In this document: positions 29,118 through 38,188 of the stretch, in pieces
How the letters are laid out: the number at the start of each line of letters is the position of its first letter
Numbering within the stretch: the first letter of the stretch is position 1
Assembly: GCA_902779945.1 (NCBI GenBank)
Contig: CACZDN010000001.1
Coordinates: 281,716-345,715 of the forward strand
Reading direction: 5' to 3'
Origin: Oscillospiraceae bacterium
Lineage (GTDB): Bacteria > Bacillota > Clostridia > Oscillospirales > Oscillospiraceae
DNA length: 64,000 nucleotides
The notes under the pieces: model-generated
Told to the model about the DNA's origin: nothing
What the model saw: only the letters and a program-made list of their open reading frames with translations
Databases searched by the model: none
Position numbers and translations under genes: made by a program

Positions 29118-31346
29118 TTATGCCTCTGTCTTTCTGGTCTTTCTGGCGGCGGTCTTCTTCGCGCCGTCCTTTTTCGCCGCCGCGGTCTTCTTTGCGGCGC
29201 GCTTTGCCTCGGAAGCCGCTTTCTCCTCGGGCGTCTTCTTTTTGTAGGTGCGCTTGTCCTCGGGGACGAAGTTCGGGCAGCTCTCATTGATGCAGAAGGA
29301 TTTGAGCGGGCCTCTGCCGCTGTGCTTGAACATGGTCTTGCCGCAGCTCGGGCAGTAGTCCTTGGTCGGCACGTCCCAGGTGATGAAGCCGCAGTCCGTC
29401 CCGCGCTCGCAGGCATAGAAGACGTATCCCTTCCTGGAGGTGCGCTTCAAAATGCGGCCGCCGCACCTTGGGCACTTGCCGGGCATCTCGATGACCACGG
29501 GCTTGGTGAAGGTACACTCCGGGAAGCCGGGGCAGGCCAGAAAGTAGCCGAAGCGCCCCTTCTTCACGACCATCTGCCGTCCGCAGACCTCGCAGTATTC
29601 GTCGCTCAGCACGTCCGGCACCTTGAGACGCACGCCGTCCAGCGCGTCCTCGGCCTCGTGCAGCTCCTTGCTGAAGCCGCCGTAGAACTTGTCCAGCACG
29701 TCGCGCCACTGGGCCTTGCCGCTCTCGATCTCGTCCAGCTCCGCCTCCATCTGGTTGGTGAACTTGAGATCCACGATGTCAGCGAAGCGCTCCTTCATAA
29801 GCCCTGTGACTACCTGGCCGAGGGGGGTCGGCTTGAGGTATTTTCCTTCCTTTATCACATAATCGCGCGAGGTGATCGCGGAGATCGTCGGCGCGTAGGT
29901 GGAGGGGCGGCCGATGCCCTTTTCCTCCATGGCTCGGATCAGCGTCGCCTCGGTATAGCGGGCGGGCGGCTGGGTGAACTGCTGCTCGTGCATGAGCTTT
30001 TCGAGCACCAGGCGCTGGCCCTCCGCAAGACTCGGCAGGGGATTGGCAAGCTCGCCGGACTCCTCGTCGCGCGACTCCTCATAGACTGCGGTGTAGCCCT
30101 TGAACTTGAGCTCCGAGTAATTGGCCCGGAAGCTGTAGCCTGCGGAGCCGATATCGACGGCCACGTTGTCGTAGATCGCGTTCGCCATCTGGCAGGCGGT
30201 GAAGCGCCCCCAGATCAGGCGGTAGAGCCGGTACTGCTCCTGCGTAAGATCCTTGCGCACGAGCTCGGGCATGAGCGTGATGTCCGTCGGGCGTATGGCC
30301 TCGTGCGCATCCTGCGCGCCGGCCTTGGTCTTGAAGCGCCGGGGCTTGCCGGGGTAGTATTCCGCCCCGTAGTGCTCCGTGATGAAATCCCTCGCGGCGG
30401 CGAGGGCCTCCTCGCTCAAACGCAGGGAGTCGGTACGCATGTAGGTGATGAGGCCGATGCTGCCGTGGCCCGTGATCTCCACGCCCTCATAGAGCTGCTG
30501 GGCGATGGACATGGTGCGCCGCGGCGTCATGCTCAGCCTTCTGGAGGCCTCCTGCTGGAGCGTAGAGGTGATGAAGGGGGGCGCGGGGGACTTCTGCTTC
30601 TCACCGCGCTTGACGGAGTCCACGGTGAAGGGGGCGTCCTTCACGGCCGTGAGCACCGCGTCCACTTCTTCCCTTGAATGCAGCTCCTGCTTCTTGTCGC
30701 CGACGCCGTGGAAGCGCGCGATGAAGGAGCTGTTCTCCTCCCCGCAGTTGAGCCGCGCGTCCAGCAGCCAGTACTCCTGGGGCACAAAGCTCTCGATCTC
30801 TTCCTCGCGGTCGGTGACCATGCGCGTGGCGACGGACTGGACGCGGCCCGCGCTCAGCCCCTTCTTGACCTTCTTCCACAGCAGGGGAGAGAGCTCGTAC
30901 CCCACGATACGGTCCAGAATGCGGCGCGCCTGCTGGGCGTTCACCAGATCCTGGTCGATGCTGCGCGGGTGCTGGATGCTCTCGGTGACGACCTTCTTCG
31001 TGATCTCGTTGAAGGTCACGCGCTTGGCCTTGCTGTCGTCAAGCTCCAGAAGCTCCTTGAGATGCCAGGAGATCGCCTCGCCCTCGCGGTCAGGGTCGGT
31101 CGCAAGGAAGACGGTCCCGGCGCTCTTGGCCTCTTTTTTCAGCTCGTTGATGAGCTCGCGCTTGTCCCGCACGGGGATATACTGCGGCTCAAAGCCGTGC
31201 TCTATATCGACGCCCATCTTGCTCTTGGGCAGATCGCGCAGATGACCCATGGACGCGGTCACCTTGTAGCCGCTGCCCAGATATTTCTCAATCGTTTTCG
31301 CCTTGGCGGGCGATTCCACGATGACAAGATCCTTTGCTTTTGCCAT
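29118..31346 (-). CDS. topA: DNA topoisomerase I
   Basis: A 742-residue type IA topoisomerase relaxing negative supercoils. The Toprim domain is at the N-terminus (VIVESPAKAKTIEKYL, then ATDPDREGEAI). The catalytic Tyr is Tyr302 in GLITYMRTDSLRLS. Three C4 zinc ribbons follow: CEVCG...CPGFPEC, CPRCG...CERGTDC, CPSCG...CINESC. The protein ends in a lysine/alanine-rich tail that probably binds DNA non-specifically. It is separated from dprA by nine bases. Confidence 0.97.
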   Translation of the reverse strand: MAKAKDLVIVESPAKAKTIEKYLGSGYKVTASMGHLRDLPKSKMGVDIEHGFEPQYIPVRDKRELINELKKEAKSAGTVFLATDPDREGEAISWHLKELLELDDSKAKRVTFNEITKKVVTESIQHPRSIDQDLVNAQQARRILDRIVGYELSPLLWKKVKKGLSAGRVQSVATRMVTDREEEIESFVPQEYWLLDARLNCGEENSSFIARFHGVGDKKQELHSREEVDAVLTAVKDAPFTVDSVKRGEKQKSPAPPFITSTLQQEASRRLSMTPRRTMSIAQQLYEGVEITGHGSIGLITYMRTDSLRLSEEALAAARDFITEHYGAEYYPGKPRRFKTKAGAQDAHEAIRPTDITLMPELVRKDLTQEQYRLYRLIWGRFTACQMANAIYDNVAVDIGSAGYSFRANYSELKFKGYTAVYEESRDEESGELANPLPSLAEGQRLVLEKLMHEQQFTQPPARYTEATLIRAMEEKGIGRPSTYAPTISAITSRDYVIKEGKYLKPTPLGQVVTGLMKERFADIVDLKFTNQMEAELDEIESGKAQWRDVLDKFYGGFSKELHEAEDALDGVRLKVPDVLSDEYCEVCGRQMVVKKGRFGYFLACPGFPECTFTKPVVIEMPGKCPRCGGRILKRTSRKGYVFYACERGTDCGFITWDVPTKDYCPSCGKTMFKHSGRGPLKSFCINESCPNFVPEDKRTYKKKTPEEKAASEAKRAAKKTAAAKKDGAKKTAARKTRKTEA

Positions 31347-31355
31347 GCTGTTTCC

Positions 31356-32585
31356 TCACTTTTGCTTTATATTCAGGCTCACGCGCCTGCCGGCCGCGCG
31401 GCGGATATAGCCCTTGATCTCCAGAATCGTGAGCTGGGAGAGCACCTTCGCGGTGCTCATGCCCGTGGCCTCGATCAGATCGTCGATGTGCGTCTCACCC
31501 CGGTCGATGGCCGTGATGAGCCTGAGCTGATCCTCGCTCAGCTCCGACAACTGGTCGTGCAAGTCAATATATCCCGCACCCTTTTCCTTGTCAATGTCTT
31601 TTTTTGACGAATCCCGGCGCGTATATTCTTTTACCGGCGGCGCTTCCGCGGCTTTCACGGGCGGCTGCTCCGCCTCACGCGCGGACGGCGGCGGCTGCGC
31701 GCCGTCGGGTCTGCGCACCGCATGGGGGTAGATCGCGGCGAAATCCTCCATCACGTCCCAGCCGCAGGCGGCGGGCCGCGCGCCCTGCTTCAGAAGTGCG
31801 ATGATGCCGACGCTGTTTTCCGCATCGGCGTTGCCGGGGACGGCGAAGATCTCCCGCCCCTGCTCCAGCGCCTCGCGGGCAAAGAGCAGACTGCCGCTGC
31901 GCTCCGGGGCCTCCACCACGCATACCGCGTGCGAGAGCCCCGCGGATATGCGGTTGCGCTCGCGGAAGAAGCGGCTTTGCGGCTTCGCCTCCGGCGGGTA
32001 TTCCGACACCAGCGCCCCGCTCCGTATCACGTCCTCGCGCAGCTCGCCGTCCCTGCCGTGTCCGGTGCCGAGCACGCCGATGCAGCGCCCGCCGGCCAGC
32101 AGACAGCCGCGCGCCGCCGCACGGTCGATCCCCTCGGTGAGACCGGAGACGACGATGCCGCCGCATCTCGCGATCTCAAAGGCGATGTCGCCGCCCATCC
32201 TGATTCCGTAGGGCGTGGCCTTTCTCGTGCCGATGACGGCCACCGACGGAACGGCGTCCACATCCGGCAGCCGCCCCTTGACGTAGAGCACCGCAGGCGG
32301 GGCGTAGATATTGCGCAGGCGTCTCGGGTAGGCGGCGTCCGCGAGGGTCAGGATCGTGATTCCGTCGCGGTCGCAGAGCTCCAGAATACGGTCGGCGGCG
32401 CGCAGATCGCGCGCCTCGAAAAGCTCCGCCTCGTGCGCGGAGACGCCGGGGAGCTCCGCGTATTCGCCGGGCGGCGCGAGGAACGCGGCCTCCGCGTCAC
32501 CGTAGTGCGCGACGAGGGCGGCGCGGGCCTGCGGGTTTGCCGCGTACACGCTCGAGAGCCAGACCCAGTAACGGATCGACGACAT
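31356..32585 (-). CDS. dprA: DNA processing protein DprA
   Basis: A 409-residue DprA/Smf protein, which loads RecA on incoming single-stranded DNA during natural transformation. The Rossmann-like core has VAVIGTRKATPYG, VVSGLTEGID, GVLGTG, ALVSEYPP, FFRERNRISAGLS and AVPGNAD. A proline-rich charged linker (about residues 295-330) leads to a C-terminal winged-helix-like domain. The start is the ATG at 32585 with GAGG upstream; the extra upstream frame is ignored. A type IV pilus-like locus lies about 1.2 kb away on the other strand, but no comE genes are seen. Confidence 0.94.
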   Translation of the reverse strand: MSSIRYWVWLSSVYAANPQARAALVAHYGDAEAAFLAPPGEYAELPGVSAHEAELFEARDLRAADRILELCDRDGITILTLADAAYPRRLRNIYAPPAVLYVKGRLPDVDAVPSVAVIGTRKATPYGIRMGGDIAFEIARCGGIVVSGLTEGIDRAAARGCLLAGGRCIGVLGTGHGRDGELREDVIRSGALVSEYPPEAKPQSRFFRERNRISAGLSHAVCVVEAPERSGSLLFAREALEQGREIFAVPGNADAENSVGIIALLKQGARPAACGWDVMEDFAAIYPHAVRRPDGAQPPPSAREAEQPPVKAAEAPPVKEYTRRDSSKKDIDKEKGAGYIDLHDQLSELSEDQLRLITAIDRGETHIDDLIEATGMSTAKVLSQLTILEIKGYIRRAAGRRVSLNIKQK

Positions 32586-32601
32586 GATGCTTCCTCTCTT
32601 T

Positions 32602-33357
32602 CTACCGCGCCATCTCCCAGAGGACGACGGCGGCGGCCACAGCGGCATTGAGCGATTCGCTGCCGGGGGACATGGGGATGATGAGCTCACCGTCGCACAG
32701 GCGCAGGAGCTCTTCGCTCAAGCCCCGCCCCTCGCTCCCGATGGCGACGACGGCGTTTTTGAGCGGGAGCGTCCGAATATCGGCGGCCCTGTCGGAGAGG
32801 GCCGCGCCGTAGAGGCGTAGTCCGTTGCGCTCTGCGAGGCGGCGCGCCTCCTCGACGGTGCAGCGCAGCACGCGCTCGCGGAACACCGCGCCCATGGTGG
32901 CCCGGGCGGTCTTGGGGCTGTAGAGATCCGCGCAGGCCCCGCAGAGGAGCACGGTTTCCACTCCCATGGCCGCCGCGGTGCGGATCACAGTGCCGACGTT
33001 TCCCGGGTCCTGTACGTTTTCCAGCAAAATCGCGCGGTCAAAGACGGGCTCCGGCTCCTCCGGAATACTCAGGGTGAAGAGCGGGCCCGCGCTGTTTTTC
33101 ATGGGAGAGGCGTAGTCGAAGAGCTCGGCCGGCGCACAGTACTGCCGCACGCTCCCGGGCAGGTCAAAGGCACCGGGCGCGTCCTTCCACAGCACGCAGC
33201 GGATGGAAGCGCCCTTGTCCAGCGCCTCCTCCAAAAGCTTGTACCCGTCGCAGAGGTATTCTCCCTCGGCACGGCGAAAAGCCCCGTCCGCGGCCAGAGC
33301 CCGCAGACGGAGAATGAGCGGATTTCGTCTCGACGTGATGCGTTCCGGCTGGATCAT
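32602..33357 (-). CDS. SpoU-family rRNA (ribose-2'-O) methyltransferase
   Basis: A 251-residue TrmH/RlmB-type (SPOUT) methyltransferase. An N-terminal substrate-binding domain (GEYLCDGYKLLEEAL) precedes the knotted catalytic domain with ILLENVQDPGNVGTVIRTAAA (motif 1), AIGSEGRGLS (motif 2) and PM..GSESLNAAVAAAV (motif 3). The exact target nucleotide cannot be told. Start: ATG at 33357; a GTG four codons earlier is possible. It leads the minus-strand run to dprA and topA. Confidence 0.92.
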   Translation of the reverse strand: MIQPERITSRRNPLILRLRALAADGAFRRAEGEYLCDGYKLLEEALDKGASIRCVLWKDAPGAFDLPGSVRQYCAPAELFDYASPMKNSAGPLFTLSIPEEPEPVFDRAILLENVQDPGNVGTVIRTAAAMGVETVLLCGACADLYSPKTARATMGAVFRERVLRCTVEEARRLAERNGLRLYGAALSDRAADIRTLPLKNAVVAIGSEGRGLSEELLRLCDGELIIPMSPGSESLNAAVAAAVVLWEMAR

Positions 33358-33426
33358 AGCGCCGCACACCCCCGGAAAAACCCGGGGCGGACCCCTTTCT
33401 TCTACAGGTGCCGTTCAGCTTCCCGT

Positions 33427-33512
33427 GTCATCCCGAGCGCAAGCGAAGGATCTTTGGGAGAGTTTCCACAAAAAAACAAAAGAATCTTCGCCGCTTCGTT
33501 CCTCAGAATGAC
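33427..33512. repeat. GTCATCC(C/T)GAGCG dispersed inverted-repeat element, copy 2
   Basis: The left arm (33427-33453) reads GTCATCCCGAGCGCAAGCGA and on to GGATCT. The right arm (33481-33512) is its imperfect reverse complement ending in AGAATGAC. The same consensus occurs near 14666-14887. It lies in the leader of the minus-strand operon. Confidence 0.6.
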
Positions 33513-33547
33513 AAGGACCGAACAGATGTTATCTACATTAATAATAA

Positions 33548-33576
33548 ATCATAATACAAAATTTTGCATTTCGCAA
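33548..33576 (-). promoter_or_regulatory. Promoter for the methyltransferase-dprA-topA run
   Basis: On the minus strand TTGCGA (33576-33571), a 17-base spacer and TATGAT (33553-33548). The A/T-rich surroundings and position ahead of the 33357 start fit a sigma-A promoter. Confidence 0.55.
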
Positions 33577-33699
33577 GCCCCGCAGAAAAAAATCCGTACG
33601 CAGAAAAAAATCCGCCGCCCGCGCCGCAGACAGCCGCCCTATGCGTCAGCCGGGCACACAGCATTTTCCAAAAGACGGCAAACAGGAGCAAACGAAGGC

Positions 33700-33728
33700 T
33701 TGAATCTCGGCGCCCACTGTGATATATT
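33700..33728 (+). promoter_or_regulatory. Promoter of the pilin operon
   Basis: TTGAAT (33700-33705), a 17-base spacer and TATATT (33723-33728), about 50 bases before the first pilin-locus gene. Close match to a sigma-A promoter. Confidence 0.7.
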
Positions 33729-33776
33729 TATTTTGTATAGGTATCTGAACCGGCATGAACGGGAGGCGGGATCAAA

Positions 33777-34589
33777 ATGCGGGCGATCAGAAGAAAAATG
33801 GAATCCCGGACGGGCGCGTCCATCACCTTCGCGCTCCTGCTCTTCCTTGTGTGCGCGATTTTGAGCTCGGTCATCATCGTCGCGGCGACGACAGCCTCCG
33901 GACGCATGAGCAGGCTTGCGGAGACGGACCGACGCTACTACGCTGTGACCTCCGCGGCTGAGCTGATGAAGGACCTGATGAAGAGCAAGAGCGTCGCCGT
34001 GGTCACGCTGACCACAAGCTATTCCACCGTGACATACACGGACGGGATACCCGGGACCGCGGTTGCGGATATGAACGGGGAAACAAGCGCAAGCCCGACC
34101 ACGGAGGAGTACCTGATTGCGGACTTCTCCAAAAAACAGGCGGGGGACATCAATATCGATCAGGATCTGCTCGCTTCCCGCCTTGCTGAAAACGCGAAGA
34201 CTGACAGCGTGCAGAATACCGCGGGATACGCTTTTCTGAAGGAAACGGCTCTCAGCGACAGGAAGCTGAAGCTGACATCGGATCTGAAGCGGGGGAACCC
34301 GCAGGTTGACCCGCTCGCGGTTTCGATCGAAGCGGACTTTGACAAATACGGAAACATCACGTTCACGGTCTCGAACAATGGCGACAATCCGTTCAGTCAG
34401 CAGCTTGTCCTCCACGCAAACGTCAGCACAAGCACCTACACCGCACAGGAGGAGCTTGCACCGACCAATCATACGGAATGGACGGAGACGGAGGGTGATC
34501 CGCCGGTTGAGATACCGCATTCGAGTGAGATGATCCCGACGAAGACGACCACGATCGAGCTCACAACGCTGTCGTGGGAGGCGGACTGA
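33777..34589 (+). CDS. Pilus-locus membrane protein (TadE/minor-pilin-like)
   Basis: A 270-residue protein with a basic start, the segment SRTGASITFALLLFLVCAILSSVI (one hydrophobic helix, about residues 14-38) and a long extracytoplasmic part. The Gly-Ala-Ser-Ile-Thr-Phe stretch resembles a prepilin cleavage region but lacks the glutamate at +5, so processing is uncertain. The soluble part is rich in Thr/Ser/Asp with no known domain. GGAGG lies ten bases upstream of the ATG. It heads the pilin genes. Probably a minor pilus component. Confidence 0.7.
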   Translation: MRAIRRKMESRTGASITFALLLFLVCAILSSVIIVAATTASGRMSRLAETDRRYYAVTSAAELMKDLMKSKSVAVVTLTTSYSTVTYTDGIPGTAVADMNGETSASPTTEEYLIADFSKKQAGDINIDQDLLASRLAENAKTDSVQNTAGYAFLKETALSDRKLKLTSDLKRGNPQVDPLAVSIEADFDKYGNITFTVSNNGDNPFSQQLVLHANVSTSTYTAQEELAPTNHTEWTETEGDPPVEIPHSSEMIPTKTTTIELTTLSWEAD

Positions 34590-34631
34590 CAGGCCGCGTG
34601 TCGGGCTGACAACGACCGGAGAGGGAAGCTT

Positions 34632-34985
34632 ATGAAATTCAAAAAACAATTCTCTGCCGCGCAGAACAGGCTCCTGTCCAAGCTCCGCAGCCGTGCGGGC
34701 GAGACCATCTCCGAGACGATGATCTCGGTGCTTGTCGCCGCGCTGGCGACGGTGATGCTCGCGGGGGCGGTTTCGGCCGCGTCAAACAACATCGCAAAAA
34801 GCCGGGACAAGATGGATACATACTATTCCGAGAACGAAACGCTGGTCATGATGAGCGGAAGCGGTCAGGACACGCAGGTGACCATCACATTCGACGAAAA
34901 GCCCTGGGAGAAAAAAGCGATCACGTATTACGAGAACGATACCTTCAGCGCAAATCCCGTGATCGCGTACAGAAAAAAGCCATAA
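34632..34985 (+). CDS. Small prepilin-like protein
   Basis: A 117-residue protein. A basic leader of about 22 residues ends in RAG, followed by ETISETMISVLVAALATVML: a Gly, then Glu five residues later and a hydrophobic helix, which fits type IV prepilin processing although the first mature residue is Glu rather than Phe. The mature part would be only about 95 residues with a charged beta-rich end. GGAGAGGGA precedes the ATG. Likely a minor pilin; no closer assignment. Confidence 0.7.
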   Translation: MKFKKQFSAAQNRLLSKLRSRAGETISETMISVLVAALATVMLAGAVSAASNNIAKSRDKMDTYYSENETLVMMSGSGQDTQVTITFDEKPWEKKAITYYENDTFSANPVIAYRKKP

Positions 34986-35031
34986 CGGCAGAAGCCGGCC
35001 TGCGGGGAAGGAACAATCAGAGGGAAACGAA

Positions 35032-35556
35032 GTGGTGTGTATGAAGAGTAAGATCAGAGATCAGCATGGCTTTACGCTGGCGGAGACGCTGCTTGCCGTA
35101 ATCATTCTGCTTCTGGCGTCGACCATTGTGGCGAGCGGGATCCCCGCGGCCAGGAACGCCTATGAAAAAGTCGTTCTCGCCTCCGACGCGGAGGTGCTTC
35201 TGTCTACCACCATATCCACGCTGCGCAACGAGCTGGGGATGGCGGAGATCATTTCGGTGAATAACAATTCGATCGTCTACTTTAACAAGGCAAGGGGAGC
35301 GAACGCGAAGATCTATCTCGGCAGCAGCGAACCGAAGGCGATCATGCTCGCGCGCTATTATAAAGAAGGGGACGCAGATACGAACGAGGCGCTGATCTCG
35401 GACCCCGCCTCCACCGACAATATGTATGTGACGTTCAGCCAAATCGTGCGCGGCGATGGCTACCTTACCTTCAAAAATCTGCAGGTCAATCGAAAAAACG
35501 GCGGCACCGGTCTGGCCGGTCCCCGGGATTACTCCGTGCGCGTTTCTTCTTCGTAA
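35032..35556 (+). CDS. Type IV prepilin
   Basis: A 174-residue protein with a textbook class III leader: charged residues, HG then FTLAETLLAVIILLLAST, cleavage between Gly and Phe, Glu at +5. The mature part is a 160-residue pilin-like chain. The GTG at 35032, seven bases after AGAGGG, is preferred over the ATG at 35041, which is too far from the site. The TAA stop is immediately followed by the terminal repeat of a small mobile element, which may have truncated or replaced the original end. Confidence 0.85.
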   Translation: MVCMKSKIRDQHGFTLAETLLAVIILLLASTIVASGIPAARNAYEKVVLASDAEVLLSTTISTLRNELGMAEIISVNNNSIVYFNKARGANAKIYLGSSEPKAIMLARYYKEGDADTNEALISDPASTDNMYVTFSQIVRGDGYLTFKNLQVNRKNGGTGLAGPRDYSVRVSSS

Positions 35557-35690
35557 GGCAATACCGCATAATTCGGCAAGAACAGATCCTGAGAAAATTT
35601 GGGTTCTGATAAAGGCGCTTTTTCGCAGATGTACTTTGTGTACCTCAAGGAATCCAGGAGATGCCGCAGGCGGATTGCGCGGTGTTGCCG
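35557..35690. repeat. AGGCAATACCGC element, copy A (short form)
   Basis: Terminal inverted repeats AGGCAATACCGC (left) and GCGGTGTTGCC (right) bound 134 bases that align with copies at 42211-42370 and 55803-55963 but lack about 26 internal bases. It begins at the stop codon of the prepilin gene and sits inside the pilin operon. No protein is encoded. MITE-like. Confidence 0.8.
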
Positions 35691-35733
35691 TAAGCATTTG
35701 AGGGCATGATAAGTTGACAAGGATGGGACAGGT

Positions 35734-38022
35734 GTGCCTATGAAAACCAGAAGCATTCAAAACTTGAAAAAAAGAGCGGCGGGGACCCATGGCTTCACGC
35801 TGGCGGAAATGCTGATCGTTGTGGCGATCATTGCGATCCTTTCCGGCGTGGCCTTCGTCTCGGTGCAGACCTATCGGCGCTCCCTTGCCCAGCTTGAGCG
35901 GGACAACATTGCCAAGCAGTTCTTTATCGCGGCGCAGAACCATCTCAGCGCCACGCAGATGGAAGCGGTTCCAAACGCGGATGCCTACGGCACAAAGGGA
36001 AACTACGACGACGATGATGATAAGAAGGTCTACTACTATGTCGTGACGCGCGGAGCCGTCAGTGAAAAGGGGACCGATGCGTTTGACCGGATGCTCCCCT
36101 ACGGCGCGATCGACGAGACCGTCAGAGCCGGCGGAAGCTATCTGATCCGCTACCAGCCGGAGGCCGGGATCGTGATGGACGTGTTCTACTGCTCCACAAG
36201 CGGCACGCCGAATACGTTCAACCACTCGATCAGCACGTCGGAGTACGCCACCCTGATGGGACTCACGGGCGCGGGCAACAAGGCGGCCCGGCGTACATTC
36301 ACTGCCGGCGGGAATTCCGTCCTCGGCTGGTACGGCGGCGCGGAAGCGGAGGTCAAAACACCCCTGGAGCTCAAGCCGCCCAGGATCGAGGTCATCAACG
36401 CCGAAACGCTCCGCGTTGTCGTGACGGACGATCCGGACAATCAAAAGACGGCATATCTCGGCAAATACTCGCTGAAGCTCATCGTCACCGGCAATACCAG
36501 CGGGGCGAAAAAGTCCTTCCTCCTGCTGAAAAGCGCCAACAGCACCGAGACGGAGGATCAAACCGGCCGCGTATCCGGTACCTACACCGTCGTGCTCGAC
36601 GATATCACGGCGGGCGGGAAGCATTTCTCCGACCTGGTCTCGGAGGTCGAGGGCAAGACCTTCATCCCCGGCGAAAACATCACGGTCCAGGCAATGGCCT
36701 ACAGCACGGAGGAGTTTTCCAACATCGCCTACAGCCCCAGAAGAACCACCAACAGCCTGTTCTCCGGTATCAGCGATGCGCTCGGGGGCGCTTCCGGCGG
36801 AAGTGACGGGATCCCCGACACGGCGTCCATATCCAATTTCAGACATCTGGAAAACCTGGACAAAATCGTTTCCAATCTGGACGCGAACGATACGTCGAAC
36901 AAGCTGAACATCAGTGCCGCCGTGCAGATCGCGAACCTCAACTGGAAGACGGACGACGGCGCATACTGGCCCTCGAAGACCGTTGTGCCCTCAAACGGGA
37001 AAACCATGGCTGCGGGATATTCCTCCCAATACTACCCGGTCAGCCCGGATTATGCGCTGAGCTATGACGGGAAGAGCCACAGCATCACGGGCGTCACCGC
37101 AAGCGCTGCGAACGCAGGCCTCTTCGGTGCGGTTTCGGTCAACGGCTCCGAGATAAAAAACCTCGAGCTCATCGACTTCACCGTCACCGGCACGACGAAT
37201 GCGGGCGCGCTAGCGGGCTCGGCGGCGAATACCGCGGTCACGAACGTCCTCGCGCGGAATACCGGCAAAACAGGGATCGCGGCCGACATTACATCCGCCG
37301 CGGGCTCCGCGGGCGGCCTGATCGGCTCCGCGACCGGCGGCAGCGTGACCGACTGCGCGGCGGCCCTGATCGTAAACGGCGGCGCAAACGCGGGCGGCCT
37401 GATCGGTACGGCGGGCGGGACGGTGACCGGCTGCTATGCCGGCGGCCATACCGTCAACGGCGCATACGACAAAGAGCATTACAACGTCACCGCGACCGGC
37501 ACGGCGGGCGGCCTGATCGGCTCCTTCACGGGAACCGGGATCGAAAAATGCTACTCCACCTGCTCCGTCAAGGGCGGCACGGCAGGCGGCCTTGTCGGCA
37601 GCGCGAGCGGGACGATCACAAACTGCTACTGCACCGGCCTCGTGTCCGGTACGACAGAGGGCGCCTTCGCGGGCTCGCTGAGCGGGACGGCGCAGAGCTG
37701 CCGGTATTTCGAGATCATCAACGAGCGCGAGAAGAAAAACGGCGCAGCGCACGCGGGCTACGACTACCTGACGCCGCTTCCCAATGCCGGGACGGCCGGC
37801 GGCATCACCGCGTTCGACGAGACGACGGCAAGCTATAACGGCTTTGTCGGCGCACCATCCGCCTGGACCTCCGCGAAGCCGTACGACACCGCGCTGGTGA
37901 GATACTACGGCGGCAGGTACGACCTGCAGTCCGTTGTACGCCTCGGGGAGACGACGACAGGCTTTGCCGCCACCCACTACGGCGACTGGCCCGCGCCCGA
38001 AATCTTCACCATCAACAGCTGA
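35734..38022 (+). CDS. Large prepilin fused to a GLUG-repeat adhesin-like domain
   Basis: A 762-residue protein. Residues 1-40 are a prepilin leader and helix (THGFTLAEMLIVVAIIAILS, Glu at +5). Residues 40-185 look like a pilin head. After a beta-rich stretch, residues about 470-680 form five or more GLUG repeats (AGGLIG...G.VT.CY..G.V), a repeat known from secreted and adhesive proteins. Ordinary pilins are 130-200 residues, so this is an exposed, perhaps tip-located, adhesive pilin. The GTG at 35734 or the ATG at 35740 could start it; AAGGA suits the GTG. Confidence 0.85.
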   Translation: MPMKTRSIQNLKKRAAGTHGFTLAEMLIVVAIIAILSGVAFVSVQTYRRSLAQLERDNIAKQFFIAAQNHLSATQMEAVPNADAYGTKGNYDDDDDKKVYYYVVTRGAVSEKGTDAFDRMLPYGAIDETVRAGGSYLIRYQPEAGIVMDVFYCSTSGTPNTFNHSISTSEYATLMGLTGAGNKAARRTFTAGGNSVLGWYGGAEAEVKTPLELKPPRIEVINAETLRVVVTDDPDNQKTAYLGKYSLKLIVTGNTSGAKKSFLLLKSANSTETEDQTGRVSGTYTVVLDDITAGGKHFSDLVSEVEGKTFIPGENITVQAMAYSTEEFSNIAYSPRRTTNSLFSGISDALGGASGGSDGIPDTASISNFRHLENLDKIVSNLDANDTSNKLNISAAVQIANLNWKTDDGAYWPSKTVVPSNGKTMAAGYSSQYYPVSPDYALSYDGKSHSITGVTASAANAGLFGAVSVNGSEIKNLELIDFTVTGTTNAGALAGSAANTAVTNVLARNTGKTGIAADITSAAGSAGGLIGSATGGSVTDCAAALIVNGGANAGGLIGTAGGTVTGCYAGGHTVNGAYDKEHYNVTATGTAGGLIGSFTGTGIEKCYSTCSVKGGTAGGLVGSASGTITNCYCTGLVSGTTEGAFAGSLSGTAQSCRYFEIINEREKKNGAAHAGYDYLTPLPNAGTAGGITAFDETTASYNGFVGAPSAWTSAKPYDTALVRYYGGRYDLQSVVRLGETTTGFAATHYGDWPAPEIFTINS

Positions 38023-38040
38023 ACGTGAAAAAACCACAGC

Positions 38041-38072
38041 GCACCGGCTCCCACACGGAGCCGGTGCCTTTG
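38041..38072 (+). terminator. Terminator-like hairpin after the large pilin gene
   Basis: A perfect 11-bp stem (38041-38051 with 38057-38067), 5-base loop, then CTTTG. The T-run is weak, so read-through is likely and the hairpin may reduce rather than stop transcription. Confidence 0.55.
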
Positions 38073-38106
38073 CGTCAAAAATTATTACAAAATGAAAACA
38101 AAGCAC

Positions 38107-38135
38107 TTGCGCGGGGCGGAGGCTTGTGCTAAAAT
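38107..38135 (+). promoter_or_regulatory. Promoter ahead of the second half of the pilus locus
   Basis: TTGCGC (38107-38112), 17-base spacer, TAAAAT (38130-38135), about 50 bases before the 38189 start. Together with the hairpin upstream it suggests separate expression of pilins and assembly genes. Confidence 0.55.
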
Positions 38136-38188
38136 AAATTTGTATCTTCATGGGCTTCCATGTTTTGTAAGAGAGAGGGGGACCGGCC

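Larger units (their letters stand above)
33358..33776. other. Divergent intergenic region with two promoters and a repeat
   Basis: Holds a minus-strand promoter (33548-33576), a plus-strand promoter (33700-33728) and a dispersed inverted-repeat element (33427-33512). A short CCCCGG/CCGGGG hairpin lies at 33371-33386. No gene is supported. Confidence 0.6.
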
